DNA of 13,359 nt from NCBI GenBank assembly GCA_019424965.1, contig JAHYYL010000008.1, positions 7,281-20,639 of the forward strand, read 5' to 3'. Within the stretch, counting starts at the first letter, position 1; every line of letters starts with the position of its first letter. This stretch comes from Collinsella sp. (lineage in GTDB: Bacteria > Actinomycetota > Coriobacteriia > Coriobacteriales > Coriobacteriaceae). Both the position numbers and the translations under genes were made by a program. The notes below the pieces were generated by a model that was given only the letters and a program-made list of their open reading frames with translations, was not told the origin of the DNA and did no database searches. Below are positions 1 to 5,661 of the stretch, one piece after another.

Positions 1-468
1 CAGGCCGCCTGGATTAAAGCGGCAGCTGACCGTCTTGGGGATGGGCCCCGCAACGCGCTCAAAGAACTCGATGTGGCTGATGTCGTCAAAGTTGACGATG
101 GCACCCAGCTTGTCGGCGAGCTCAAAGTCGGCAGCCGGCGTGTCGTTGGACGAGAACATGATGTCGTGTCCCGTGATACCCAGCGAGCGGGCGATCATGA
201 GCTCGGTATAGCTCGAGCAATCGCAGCCGCAGCCGTATTCGTTGAGAATGGAGATGAGCGCCGGGTTGGGGTTGGCCTTGACGGCAAAGTACTCCTTAAA
301 CCCCGGGTTCCACGCAAAGGCGTCGCGCACTTCTTGCATGTTGCGGCGGATACCCGCCTCGTCGTATAGATGAAACGGCGTGGGGAACTGCTCGACGATA
401 TGCTCGAGTGTCTCCTTGTCCACAAACGGCTGCTTGGCCGCATATGCCTCGTTGGGGGTCAATGCCAT
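1..468 (-). CDS. lysA: Diaminopimelate decarboxylase, N-terminal part (runs off left edge)
   Basis: Only the first 156 codons are inside the window, read from 468 down to 1 without a stop; the family is usually about 420 residues. The enzyme is a cytoplasmic PLP-dependent decarboxylase that converts meso-diaminopimelate to L-lysine, the last step of lysine synthesis. The fold-type III alanine-racemase-like barrel begins with FPTPFHLYDE. It is followed by EYFAVKANPNP, whose Lys is the PLP-binding residue, and then by YGCGCDCSSYTE and the strand motif IMFSSNDTP. The ATG at 468 is chosen because it gives the usual N-terminus and has GAGG at 479-482 with about 10 nt spacing. A lysine riboswitch lies in its long 5' leader, which independently supports the lysine assignment. 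A carboxynorspermidine or ornithine decarboxylase is less likely because of that riboswitch. Confidence 0.9.
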   Translation of the reverse strand, partial: MALTPNEAYAAKQPFVDKETLEHIVEQFPTPFHLYDEAGIRRNMQEVRDAFAWNPGFKEYFAVKANPNPALISILNEYGCGCDCSSYTELMIARSLGITGHDIMFSSNDTPAADFELADKLGAIVNFDDISHIEFFERVAGPIPKTVSCRFNPGGL

Positions 469-478
469 GTCCCGTAAA

Positions 479-546
479 CCTCGCTATCCAGACGGCGCCA
501 TCTGCGCATCGAATCCGCATAGCGTGGACCCAATGTCCGGATAGCG
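479..546 (-). promoter_or_regulatory. Probable expression platform of the lysA riboswitch
   Basis: The riboswitch 3' P1 strand and its flank (minus strand 546-535, CGCTATCCGGAC) are complementary over 12 pairs, including one G-U, to 493-482 (GTCTGGATAGCG). That segment shares its last G with the GAGG ribosome binding site at 482-479. A third copy of the first half, CGCTAT at 524-519, could also pair with ATAGCG at 487-482. P1 and the 12-bp helix cannot form together. There is no T-run, so control looks translational. Which state is ON cannot be settled by inspection. Confidence 0.6.
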
Positions 547-696
547 CTCCCGCATTGCTGCAGACAGTCCTGCGAGTGTTTCCCGCAGGCCCACCAGGCT
601 GTTCGTGCCCGAAAAACCCAGTTCGGCGGGTTTCGCCTCCCCGCGGGGTCAAAGCCTGCCGGCTCGCCCGCGGCTCTTCGTGCCCGCGCCTCTATC
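540..696 (-). promoter_or_regulatory. Lysine riboswitch (L-box) in the lysA leader
   Basis: Read on the minus strand, the element opens with GATAGAGGCGCG (from 696) and closes with GGGAGCGCTATC (ending at 540), so GATAG/CTATC form the P1 stem. In between come the conserved L-box blocks: a GAAGAG segment, GGGGAGGCGAAACC, CCGCCGAACTGGG (the GCCGAAG-like core), GAACAGCCTGG, and a GGACTGTCTGCAG segment. Order and spacing match the lysine riboswitch of Bacillus lysC as I know it, and the length of 157 nt is near the family norm. It should sense L-lysine and lower lysA expression when lysine is plentiful. Identification is by eye from consensus blocks; a covariance-model search has not been run. 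Confidence 0.88.
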
Positions 697-698
697 AA

Positions 699-717
699 GT
701 GGTAACGACCCTACCAC
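699..717. repeat. Small inverted repeat at the 5' side of the riboswitch
   Basis: GTGGTA (699-704) and TACCAC (712-717) are perfect 6-nt arms around a 7-nt spacer, just upstream of the riboswitch in lysA orientation. It may be a 5' hairpin of the leader or an operator in the divergent intergenic region. The rest of the stretch 718-846 shows only the promoter candidate listed separately. Confidence 0.4.
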
Positions 718-724
718 GTTGCAC

Positions 725-753
725 TTTACCAAACAAGAGTATTCGTATATAAC
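725..753 (+). promoter_or_regulatory. Candidate promoter of the amidohydrolase gene
   Basis: TTTACC (725-730) and TATAAC (748-753) are separated by 17 nt in an AT-rich patch of an otherwise GC-rich divergent region. Start of transcription would be near 760, giving a leader of about 87 nt before the ATG at 847. Confidence 0.4.
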
Positions 754-846
754 GTTTAAAAAATGCAGGGATATGCTGGAAACATGTGTGCCACAATCCT
801 GTATCACAATAAGTTGCAACAGGTGTGCCTCACGAAGGGATTCTCT

Positions 847-2034
847 ATGACCGAGCTCCAAGAACTCCGTCGCTATCGCCGCGATCTCCATCGCATTCCG
901 GAGCTCGATTTCGATCTTCCGCAGACTATCGCCTATATCGAGGGCGTGTTGGCGCCGCTCGCTTGCGAGGTGACCCATCCGTGCCCCAGCTGCATCTGCG
1001 CTTTCTTCGACGCTGGCGTTGGTGCCGTGCATGCCACGGCGATTCGCGCCGATATGGATGCGCTGCCCATTGCCGAGGCAACGGGGGCAGCGTTCGCTTC
1101 GACCCATCCCGGCAAGATGCATGCTTGCGGCCACGATGGACACATGGCCATGGCGCTTGCGGCGGCAACCTTTGTCGACCGTACGATCTGTGAGCGGCCG
1201 GGCGCCATTAAGCGCAACGTGCTCTTTGTGTTTCAGCCGGCCGAGGAAACGATCGGTGGCGCCAAGACAGTTTGTGAGAGTGGGGTGTTTGAGCGCTACG
1301 GGGCGGACCGCATCTTCGGGTTCCACGTATGGCCCGACCTGCCTGCGAACACGTTGGCGAGCTGCTCCGGTCCGTTGCTGGCGCGTTCGAGTGAGACGCA
1401 CATTCATATTCACGGAACGAGCATCCATATCGCTAAGACTTATGGCGTTCCGGTCGAGGAGTCGCACGATGCGGCGTTGGCGGCTGCCAAGTTCTTGGTT
1501 GCCGAGCGCGAGCTCATGGACGAGTTGGGTGCCGACGAGCCCTGCATTGGTAAGTTCGGCCTGCTGCAGGCCGGCACCGTCTGCAATGCGGTGGCGGGGG
1601 AGGCTCATGTTGCCGGCAGCCTGCGTGTGTTTACGGACTCCATGTTCGACCGTGCGCGCGAGGGCGTACGCCGTGTGCTCGATGAGGCGTGCACCGCAAC
1701 GGGCTGCACGTACGATCTCAATTTTGCCGAGGGCTATCCACCGGTCGATAACGACCCCGAGCTGTTCGCCCACATTGCGCCTGCCTTGTCCGAGCTGCAA
1801 CTTGCGGACGAGCCGCTGCTAATCGCCGAGGATTTCGCGTTCTATCAGCGCCATCTGCCGGGCGTGTTTTTCTTGCTGGGCACGGGCGTGCCAGAGGGAC
1901 AAGAAAACCCGATCGACGCTGATGGCTGCCCAGCCTATGCCACAAGCGCTCTGCATACCGATAGCATGCTCTTCGACGAGGAAATCCTACTCAAAGGCCT
2001 CGATGTCTACAAACGATTGCTTTTGCTTGACTAA
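847..2034 (+). CDS. M20D-family amidohydrolase / N-acyl-amino-acid deacylase
   Basis: 395 residues, a normal length for M20D (hippurate hydrolase, IAA-amino-acid hydrolase and N-acetyldiaminopimelate deacetylase relatives). These cytoplasmic metalloenzymes cleave the amide of N-acylated amino acids. Visible motifs are HACGHDGH at 92-99 (metal-ligand Cys and His), QPAEET at 130-135 (catalytic and ligand Glu), GFHVWPDLP (ligand His), the late AEDFAFY, and a terminal LHTDSMLFDEE His. The full dinuclear metal set therefore appears present. ATG 847 is preferred over upstream in-frame starts because AAGGGA lies 6 nt before it. The dimer-domain segment around HIHIHGTSIHIAK differs from the usual GKGGHAAMP-like motif but keeps its His. 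It is divergent from lysA, so a role in diaminopimelate/lysine metabolism is possible, but the substrate cannot be read from sequence. Confidence 0.88.
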   Translation: MTELQELRRYRRDLHRIPELDFDLPQTIAYIEGVLAPLACEVTHPCPSCICAFFDAGVGAVHATAIRADMDALPIAEATGAAFASTHPGKMHACGHDGHMAMALAAATFVDRTICERPGAIKRNVLFVFQPAEETIGGAKTVCESGVFERYGADRIFGFHVWPDLPANTLASCSGPLLARSSETHIHIHGTSIHIAKTYGVPVEESHDAALAAAKFLVAERELMDELGADEPCIGKFGLLQAGTVCNAVAGEAHVAGSLRVFTDSMFDRAREGVRRVLDEACTATGCTYDLNFAEGYPPVDNDPELFAHIAPALSELQLADEPLLIAEDFAFYQRHLPGVFFLLGTGVPEGQENPIDADGCPAYATSALHTDSMLFDEEILLKGLDVYKRLLLLD

Positions 2035-2048
2035 GGCGTGAAGGAGTA

Positions 2049-2125
2049 TTTGTTCTAGAAAACACGAACAAACGTACGATATAATAGAGATGTAAGTCTA
2101 TAGAAACGTTTGACGTTACTAACGT
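2049..2125 (+). promoter_or_regulatory. higBA promoter with palindromic operator candidates
   Basis: A perfect TATAAT lies at 2080-2085; no good -35 is visible at normal spacing. Two inverted repeats flank it. TTTGTTC/GAACAAA sits at 2049-2055 and 2066-2072. ACGTTA/TAACGT sits at 2113-2118 and 2120-2125 with a 1-nt centre, right before the AAGG of the higB ribosome binding site. HigA antitoxins usually repress their own promoter through short palindromes, so the second repeat is the better operator candidate. Confidence 0.55.
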
Positions 2126-2136
2126 AAGGCGATACT

Positions 2137-2418
2137 ATGATTGCATCGTATAAAGATGAGGATACCGAACGCTTTGCCATGGGTATGCGGGTCAGGAGGT
2201 TCGTGCCCTTTGAGCGTGTTGCGTTGAGGAAGATTCGCCAACTGCAGGTTTGTGCTTCGCTTGATGATCTTCGCGTTCCACCGGGCAACCGCCTGGAAGC
2301 TTTGAAGGGCGATCGTGCCGGGCAATATAGCATCCGTGTTAACGAGCGCTATCGGGTCTGTTTTGAGTGGAGACAGGAGATGGCTTGGAATGTCGAAATC
2401 GTCGATTATCACAAGTGA
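2137..2418 (+). CDS. higB: HigB-type toxin (RelE/ParE superfamily mRNA interferase)
   Basis: 93 residues, the usual size for HigB-1 (plasmid maintenance killer) toxins, which cleave mRNA on the translating ribosome. The characteristic run LRVPPGNRLEALKGDRAG, then the QYSIRVNERYRVCFEW strand and the terminal VEIVDYH, match the family closely. The basic/aromatic residues of the RelE-fold active face (Arg in NERYR, terminal His) are present. The ATG at 2137 follows AAGG at 2126-2129. It is the first gene of a two-gene unit and overlaps the antitoxin gene by 29 nt, the normal toxin-first order for higBA. No truncation or frameshift is seen, so the toxin looks intact. Confidence 0.92.
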   Translation: MIASYKDEDTERFAMGMRVRRFVPFERVALRKIRQLQVCASLDDLRVPPGNRLEALKGDRAGQYSIRVNERYRVCFEWRQEMAWNVEIVDYHK

Positions 2419-2731
2419 TGAGACCTCGGCCGATTTGCTGTCGCCAGTGACTCCTGGTGAGCTTCTCAAAGAGGAGTTTCTTGTTCCCATGAGCATTTCT
2501 CAATATCGCCTTGCGAAAGAGACCGGGATTCCGGCTCAGCGTATCGGGCAGATTGTCTTGGGAAAACGTCGCGTGACGGCCGACACCGACCTCCGTCTTT
2601 GCCGTTATTTTGGCCTGACGGATGGTTATTGGCTGCGCGCTCAGATGGCGTTTGACCTTGAGGCCGAGAAAAGGCGGATCGAACCGGAACTCGATAAGAT
2701 CGTTCCTGTTCAGCAGGCCATCGCACTGTAG
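2390..2731 (+). CDS. higA: HigA-type antitoxin (XRE helix-turn-helix)
   Basis: 113 residues. The core TPGELLKEEFL, SQYRLAKETGIPAQRI, LGKRRVTADTDLRL and YFGLTDGYWLRAQ is the classical HigA/VapI helix-turn-helix that binds both the toxin and the operator. The ATG at 2390 is chosen because AGGAG (2375-2379) lies 10 nt upstream, inside the toxin gene. An earlier in-frame ATG at 2315 lies deep in higB and would add a non-family N-terminus. The C-terminus has a charged helix (EAEKRRIEPELDK) and a hydrophobic end. It should be co-transcribed with higB and repress the promoter at 2080-2085. Confidence 0.92.
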   Translation: MSKSSIITSDETSADLLSPVTPGELLKEEFLVPMSISQYRLAKETGIPAQRIGQIVLGKRRVTADTDLRLCRYFGLTDGYWLRAQMAFDLEAEKRRIEPELDKIVPVQQAIAL

Positions 2732-2760
2732 TGCTCAGAGATGATGGGGGTGGCGCGGCG

Positions 2761-3084
2761 ATGAAGCGACGCCGACAGTCTGCCGTATATAGTCCGGGTG
2801 GATGCGGGTGCGGTTTGCTGCTGCTTCCGGTCATCGCTGTGAGCATTGGCGTGATGTTTGCGCTTGCTGGGCTTGCCGCGGCGGCGCTCGTGCTGTTTAT
2901 CACTGCCATCGGCGTGACGATTTGGCTCTGCCGCAATCGCGGGCAACGCCGTGCCGACGGTAAAACCAATGTCGGCTGGGTCGTCTTTCTGATCATTGCG
3001 TACCTGCTGAGTGTCAGCTACCTTGTTTTCTTTGTCCTGTTGATGATCAGTGCTTTTACCGGGGAATCCGTCACGGTGGGTTGA
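2761..3084 (+). CDS. Small membrane protein of unknown function, two or three helices
   Basis: 107 residues from the ATG at 2761. It has a basic N-terminus (MKRRRQ), a Gly/Cys-rich stretch (GGCGCGLLLL) leading into a long Ala/Val/Leu-rich hydrophobic segment that may be one or two helices (about residues 18-55), a basic loop (CRNRGQRRADGK) and a C-terminal hydrophobic segment (about 72-100). I do not recognise a family. An in-frame GTG at 2731 overlaps the higA stop and would add 10 residues. Neither start has a strong ribosome binding site; GGGGG at 2746-2750 lies 10 nt before the ATG. It begins right after higA and may be read from the same transcript, but nothing ties it to toxin-antitoxin function. 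Confidence 0.65.
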   Translation: MKRRRQSAVYSPGGCGCGLLLLPVIAVSIGVMFALAGLAAAALVLFITAIGVTIWLCRNRGQRRADGKTNVGWVVFLIIAYLLSVSYLVFFVLLMISAFTGESVTVG

Positions 3085-3190
3085 TCACTGCTGGCAGACG
3101 GTCGCGCAAAGTGCGTTTGCTCGGCGTTTGGATAACTGCATTGGCCGTTTACCGCAACCTTAGCTCTCAGCTAATGAATTCAAGTTCAAT

Positions 3191-3240
3191 CCTTCCTACG
3201 ATGTGCTGTGTGCCGGCACGGTAGCCGGATCGTAGGAAGG
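3191..3240 (+). promoter_or_regulatory. Perfect 12-bp hairpin that buries the ribosome binding site of the next gene
   Basis: CCTTCCTACGAT (3191-3202) and ATCGTAGGAAGG (3229-3240) are exact reverse complements. The second arm contains AGGAAGG, the Shine-Dalgarno sequence of the gene starting at 3248. An inner CCGGC/GCCGG stem (3213-3217, 3224-3228) with a 6-nt loop extends the structure. There is no T-run after it, so it is not a normal terminator. The remainder of the gap 3085-3190 shows no gene and no convincing promoter. Confidence 0.65.
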
Positions 3241-3247
3241 ATGAATA

Positions 3248-3691
3248 ATGGCAAAAGAGGGAAAGAAGCCGATCGGCAAGATTGTCCTAGGCATCATCGT
3301 GGTGCTGGTTATTGTCGGTGCCGTGGGCTCTATGGGCGGCAACTCAACCGATTCGTCTGCGAGCGATTCGGCAAAACCTGCCGAGACGGCACAGCAGGCT
3401 GAGGAGCAAAAAGAACCGCAAGAACCGTATACCATTGCTGACGAGGCTGAAGACACTTCCGATCAGTTTACCTATAAGATCACGGGCACGCTGACCAATA
3501 ACACGGACAAGGAAAAGAGCTACATTCAGATTGAATATGTTCTGTATGATGCCGATGGCAACCAGGTTGGAACGGCTCTTGCAAACACCAATCATCTGAA
3601 GGCGGGCGGCTCCTGGAAGTTCGAGGCGCTGGGTACGGTGTCTCCCGACCAGGTTGCTAGCTGGGAGCGTTCGGACGTAAGCGGTTTCTAG
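3248..3691 (+). CDS. Membrane-anchored extracellular protein with a C-terminal FxLYD-like domain
   Basis: 147 residues. The N-terminus MAKEGKKPIGK is basic and is followed by one strongly hydrophobic helix (about 11-30, IVLGIIVVLVIVGAVGSMG). Then comes a disordered Ser/Ala/Glu/Gln-rich linker (about 31-60). The C-terminal beta domain has the pattern of FxLYD proteins: TYKITGTLTNNTDKEKSY, IEYVLYDADGNQVGTA, then a GGSWKFEAL strand. The topology suggests a signal anchor with the domain outside the cell. Such domains are common in Gram-positive surface proteins and their binding partners are generally unknown. Translation starts at ATG 3248 with AGGAAGG 7 nt upstream, inside the hairpin listed above. 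The regulator and kinase genes follow on the same strand. Confidence 0.75.
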   Translation: MAKEGKKPIGKIVLGIIVVLVIVGAVGSMGGNSTDSSASDSAKPAETAQQAEEQKEPQEPYTIADEAEDTSDQFTYKITGTLTNNTDKEKSYIQIEYVLYDADGNQVGTALANTNHLKAGGSWKFEALGTVSPDQVASWERSDVSGF

Positions 3692-3723
3692 CATGTTGCA
3701 TGCACTGGGGGAGGTGAGGTCGT

Positions 3724-4146
3724 ATGCCCGATAAAAAGCTGACTGACGAGTTACTCAATGAGCTTCTCGACGCGCCAAACATCGATGGCTATATCAAGGA
3801 GCACGACTTTGCCACCCCGTCGCTTTCGGACTACCTGAAGCAACTGCTGCAGGAAAAGGGCTTGGAGCGCTCGCGCGTGGTTCGTATGGCCGATCTCAAT
3901 GAGACCTTTGGCTATCAGATCTTTACCGGTGCGCGTCATCCGAGCCGCAATAAGGTGCTGCAGATTGCCTTTACGATGGCGCTGACGCTCAAAGAGACTA
4001 ACCGTGCGCTGACGGCTGCCGGGGTAAGCGTCCTTAACTGCAAGGACCGTCGCGATGCGATCATCATCTTCTGTATCGATCGCGGGTGCAGCCTCCAAAA
4101 GGTCAACGAGGAGCTGTATCGCTTTGGCGAGGAGACGGTGAGTTAG
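3724..4146 (+). CDS. XRE-like helix-turn-helix protein paired with the Ser/Thr kinase
   Basis: 140 residues. The first 30 residues are a short acidic helix region (LLNELLDAPNIDGYIKEH). Residues about 34-100 read as a lambda-repressor-like fold: SLSDYLKQLLQEKGL, SRVVRMADLNETFGYQIFTG, RHPSRNKVLQIAFTMAL and LKETNRALTAAGV. The C-terminus DRRDAIIIFCIDRGCSLQKVNEELY is typical of a group of proteins I know to sit beside Ser/Thr kinase genes in Gram-positive bacteria. The function of that group is not established to my knowledge; it may be a DNA-binding substrate of the kinase. The ATG at 3724 follows an AGGTGAGG purine tract. It lies 32 nt after the FxLYD gene, so co-transcription is likely. Confidence 0.75.
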   Translation: MPDKKLTDELLNELLDAPNIDGYIKEHDFATPSLSDYLKQLLQEKGLERSRVVRMADLNETFGYQIFTGARHPSRNKVLQIAFTMALTLKETNRALTAAGVSVLNCKDRRDAIIIFCIDRGCSLQKVNEELYRFGEETVS

Positions 4147-4196
4147 CGGCTGATATCTGAGCTGTCGGAGCTGCCGAACAACGATGCAAACGAACG

Positions 4197-4226
4197 GGGC
4201 GCGGATGCCATGGGGTGTCTGCGCCC
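4197..4226 (+). repeat. 13-bp hairpin just upstream of the kinase -10 box
   Basis: 4197-4209 can pair with 4214-4226 around an ATGG loop: GGGCGC/GCGCCC at the base, then seven more pairs including three G-U. No T-run follows, so termination would be weak. The hairpin occupies the space where a -35 box would normally be for the -10 at 4232. It may attenuate read-through from the upstream gene or act as a DNA palindrome. Confidence 0.45.
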
Positions 4227-4228
4227 TG

Positions 4229-4237
4229 TGCTATGAT
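4229..4237 (+). promoter_or_regulatory. Extended -10 promoter of the kinase gene
   Basis: TGCTATGAT (4229-4237) is an extended -10 element. Transcription would start about 7 nt downstream, at 4244-4245, which coincides with the ATG chosen for the kinase. No -35 box is evident. Confidence 0.5.
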
Positions 4238-4244
4238 GGAGGCT

Positions 4245-5624
4245 ATGGATAATCAGACCCCAACATATTCCGATGATGAGCTGACCGCAGCGCTTGCCGA
4301 GCACCTGGCGTCGCTCGATCGTGACGACAGCTATCGCGTGGAGCGTGTACTTAAGCGCTCGTCCGTTGAAGCAACCGAGCTCGTGTACTTTGAAGGAACC
4401 GGTGGTGGTTCGCTCGGCCCCTTTGTCCGTAAACGCATCGATGCCTCGGCTCAAATCGGCGGGGCATACGAGCGTCTGTTTGCCGCTCAGCGGGCAGGCA
4501 GGCGTTTTGAGCACCTGCCCAGAATCGTCGATTGTCGTCGTGTGGGCGACGAGCTCAACGTGGTTATGGAATACATCGAAGGGGAGACGTTCGGGGCGCT
4601 GGTGGACCGTCTGGGAGCCACCCCCGATTATGCGCGTGAATTGTATCCTGCCCTATGCGATGCCGTGGGCGAGCTCCACGCCGGTTTTGCAATGGCGGGG
4701 GAGACGTCGGCGCCGGTGATCCATCGCGACCTCAAGCCATCGAATATCATCGTGACAGGTGCGAGCCGTACGCTCGATGAGGGCCTGACGTTTTCATCGC
4801 TGGTGATTATCGACTTGGGGATCGCGCGCGTATGGCGCGATGGCGCCGATGCCGACACCGTCAAGTTTGGCACGCGACCCTATGCGCCGCCCGAGCAGTA
4901 TGGGTTTGGGCAGACGAGTGTGCGCAGCGACGTCTACGCACTTGGCGCCCTGTTGTTCTTCTGCTTGACGGGAATCGACCCTAAACCAGGGCTCGACATG
5001 CGCGAGCAATGCGAGGCGCGTGGCATTCCCACTCCACTTGCCGATGTCATCTGCATGTCGATGGCGCTCGACCCGGCTAAGCGTTTTGCGAGTGCGGAAG
5101 CGTTGGGACGGGCTACGCGCGCGGCATACGATCTGAGTCGCCCCGTGCGGCCTCCTGCGCCTGCGCCTGTCCGTACTCCGGCCTCGGAGACGGTGTTGAC
5201 GCCCCAAGGGCTCCAGAACCCCGCAGGGCTTCCTAGGCCTGCCGCCTCCGCTGCATGCGGTCTGCTCTCTCGCGTTCCGGAGTCTCTGGGGCGCATTTGG
5301 AATACGCTTGTCTGCTTCTCGCTACTTGTGTTCTTTGCCGGAAGTCACTTTGCCGTCTTTCACCCCACGGGAGCAAACCAAGGCTACCCGACGTGGCTTC
5401 TCATAATCGAGTATTTTTTCTTTGTCGATGGCCTTATGGTGCTTATGCATTTTGCGCTGCTCGATAAGCGCCGTCTTCGTCGGCGATTCGTACTGCTCGA
5501 CAGCTATCGCGGCAAGAAACTCGCGAAACTCTGGCTCAAGGCATTGGGTGTGCTGCTCCTATGCATGATCGTCATAGTCGCGGTTGCCAATGCGACCGGC
5601 GTCGTCGATACCTCCGCTACCTAA
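4245..5624 (+). CDS. Membrane-anchored serine/threonine protein kinase
   Basis: 459 residues. The N-terminal Hanks-type kinase domain spans about residues 28-292. It shows a lysine in FVRKRI (Lys63, probable beta-3 lysine), the catalytic loop HRDLKPSN (160-167), DLG in place of DFG (190-192), an activation/P+1 segment GTRPYAPPEQYG (209-220) and SDVYALGALLF. A Pro/Ala-rich linker (about 299-335) joins three hydrophobic helices (about 353-373, 384-405, 429-450). There is no PASTA domain, so it is not a PknB/PrkC ortholog. The glycine-rich loop is poorly conserved. GGAGG at 4238-4242 is only 2 nt from ATG 4245, too close for normal use, and the -10 at 4232-4237 suggests a leaderless start. An in-frame GTG at 4215 lies upstream of that -10. 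The HTH gene precedes it, and both probably form a signalling unit. Confidence 0.87.
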   Translation: MDNQTPTYSDDELTAALAEHLASLDRDDSYRVERVLKRSSVEATELVYFEGTGGGSLGPFVRKRIDASAQIGGAYERLFAAQRAGRRFEHLPRIVDCRRVGDELNVVMEYIEGETFGALVDRLGATPDYARELYPALCDAVGELHAGFAMAGETSAPVIHRDLKPSNIIVTGASRTLDEGLTFSSLVIIDLGIARVWRDGADADTVKFGTRPYAPPEQYGFGQTSVRSDVYALGALLFFCLTGIDPKPGLDMREQCEARGIPTPLADVICMSMALDPAKRFASAEALGRATRAAYDLSRPVRPPAPAPVRTPASETVLTPQGLQNPAGLPRPAASAACGLLSRVPESLGRIWNTLVCFSLLVFFAGSHFAVFHPTGANQGYPTWLLIIEYFFFVDGLMVLMHFALLDKRRLRRRFVLLDSYRGKKLAKLWLKALGVLLLCMIVIVAVANATGVVDTSAT

Positions 5625-5628
5625 AAGA

Positions 5629-5651
5629 AAAGGGCCCCATTGGGGCCCTTT
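5629..5651. terminator. Bidirectional intrinsic terminator between convergent genes
   Basis: AAAGGGCCCC/GGGGCCCTTT forms a perfect 10-bp stem around a 3-nt loop. On the minus strand it is followed by TTTTCTTTT, so it serves the hydrolase gene well. On the plus strand the tail is shorter (TTTGCAG) but can end the kinase transcript. Confidence 0.85.
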
Positions 5652-5661
5652 GCAGTTGCAC

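Noticed and set aside
649..1800. A 383-codon minus-strand frame opposite the amidohydrolase and overlapping the lysine riboswitch.
   Set aside because: The plus-strand M20D protein keeps all family motifs, while the minus frame shows none and would run through the riboswitch.
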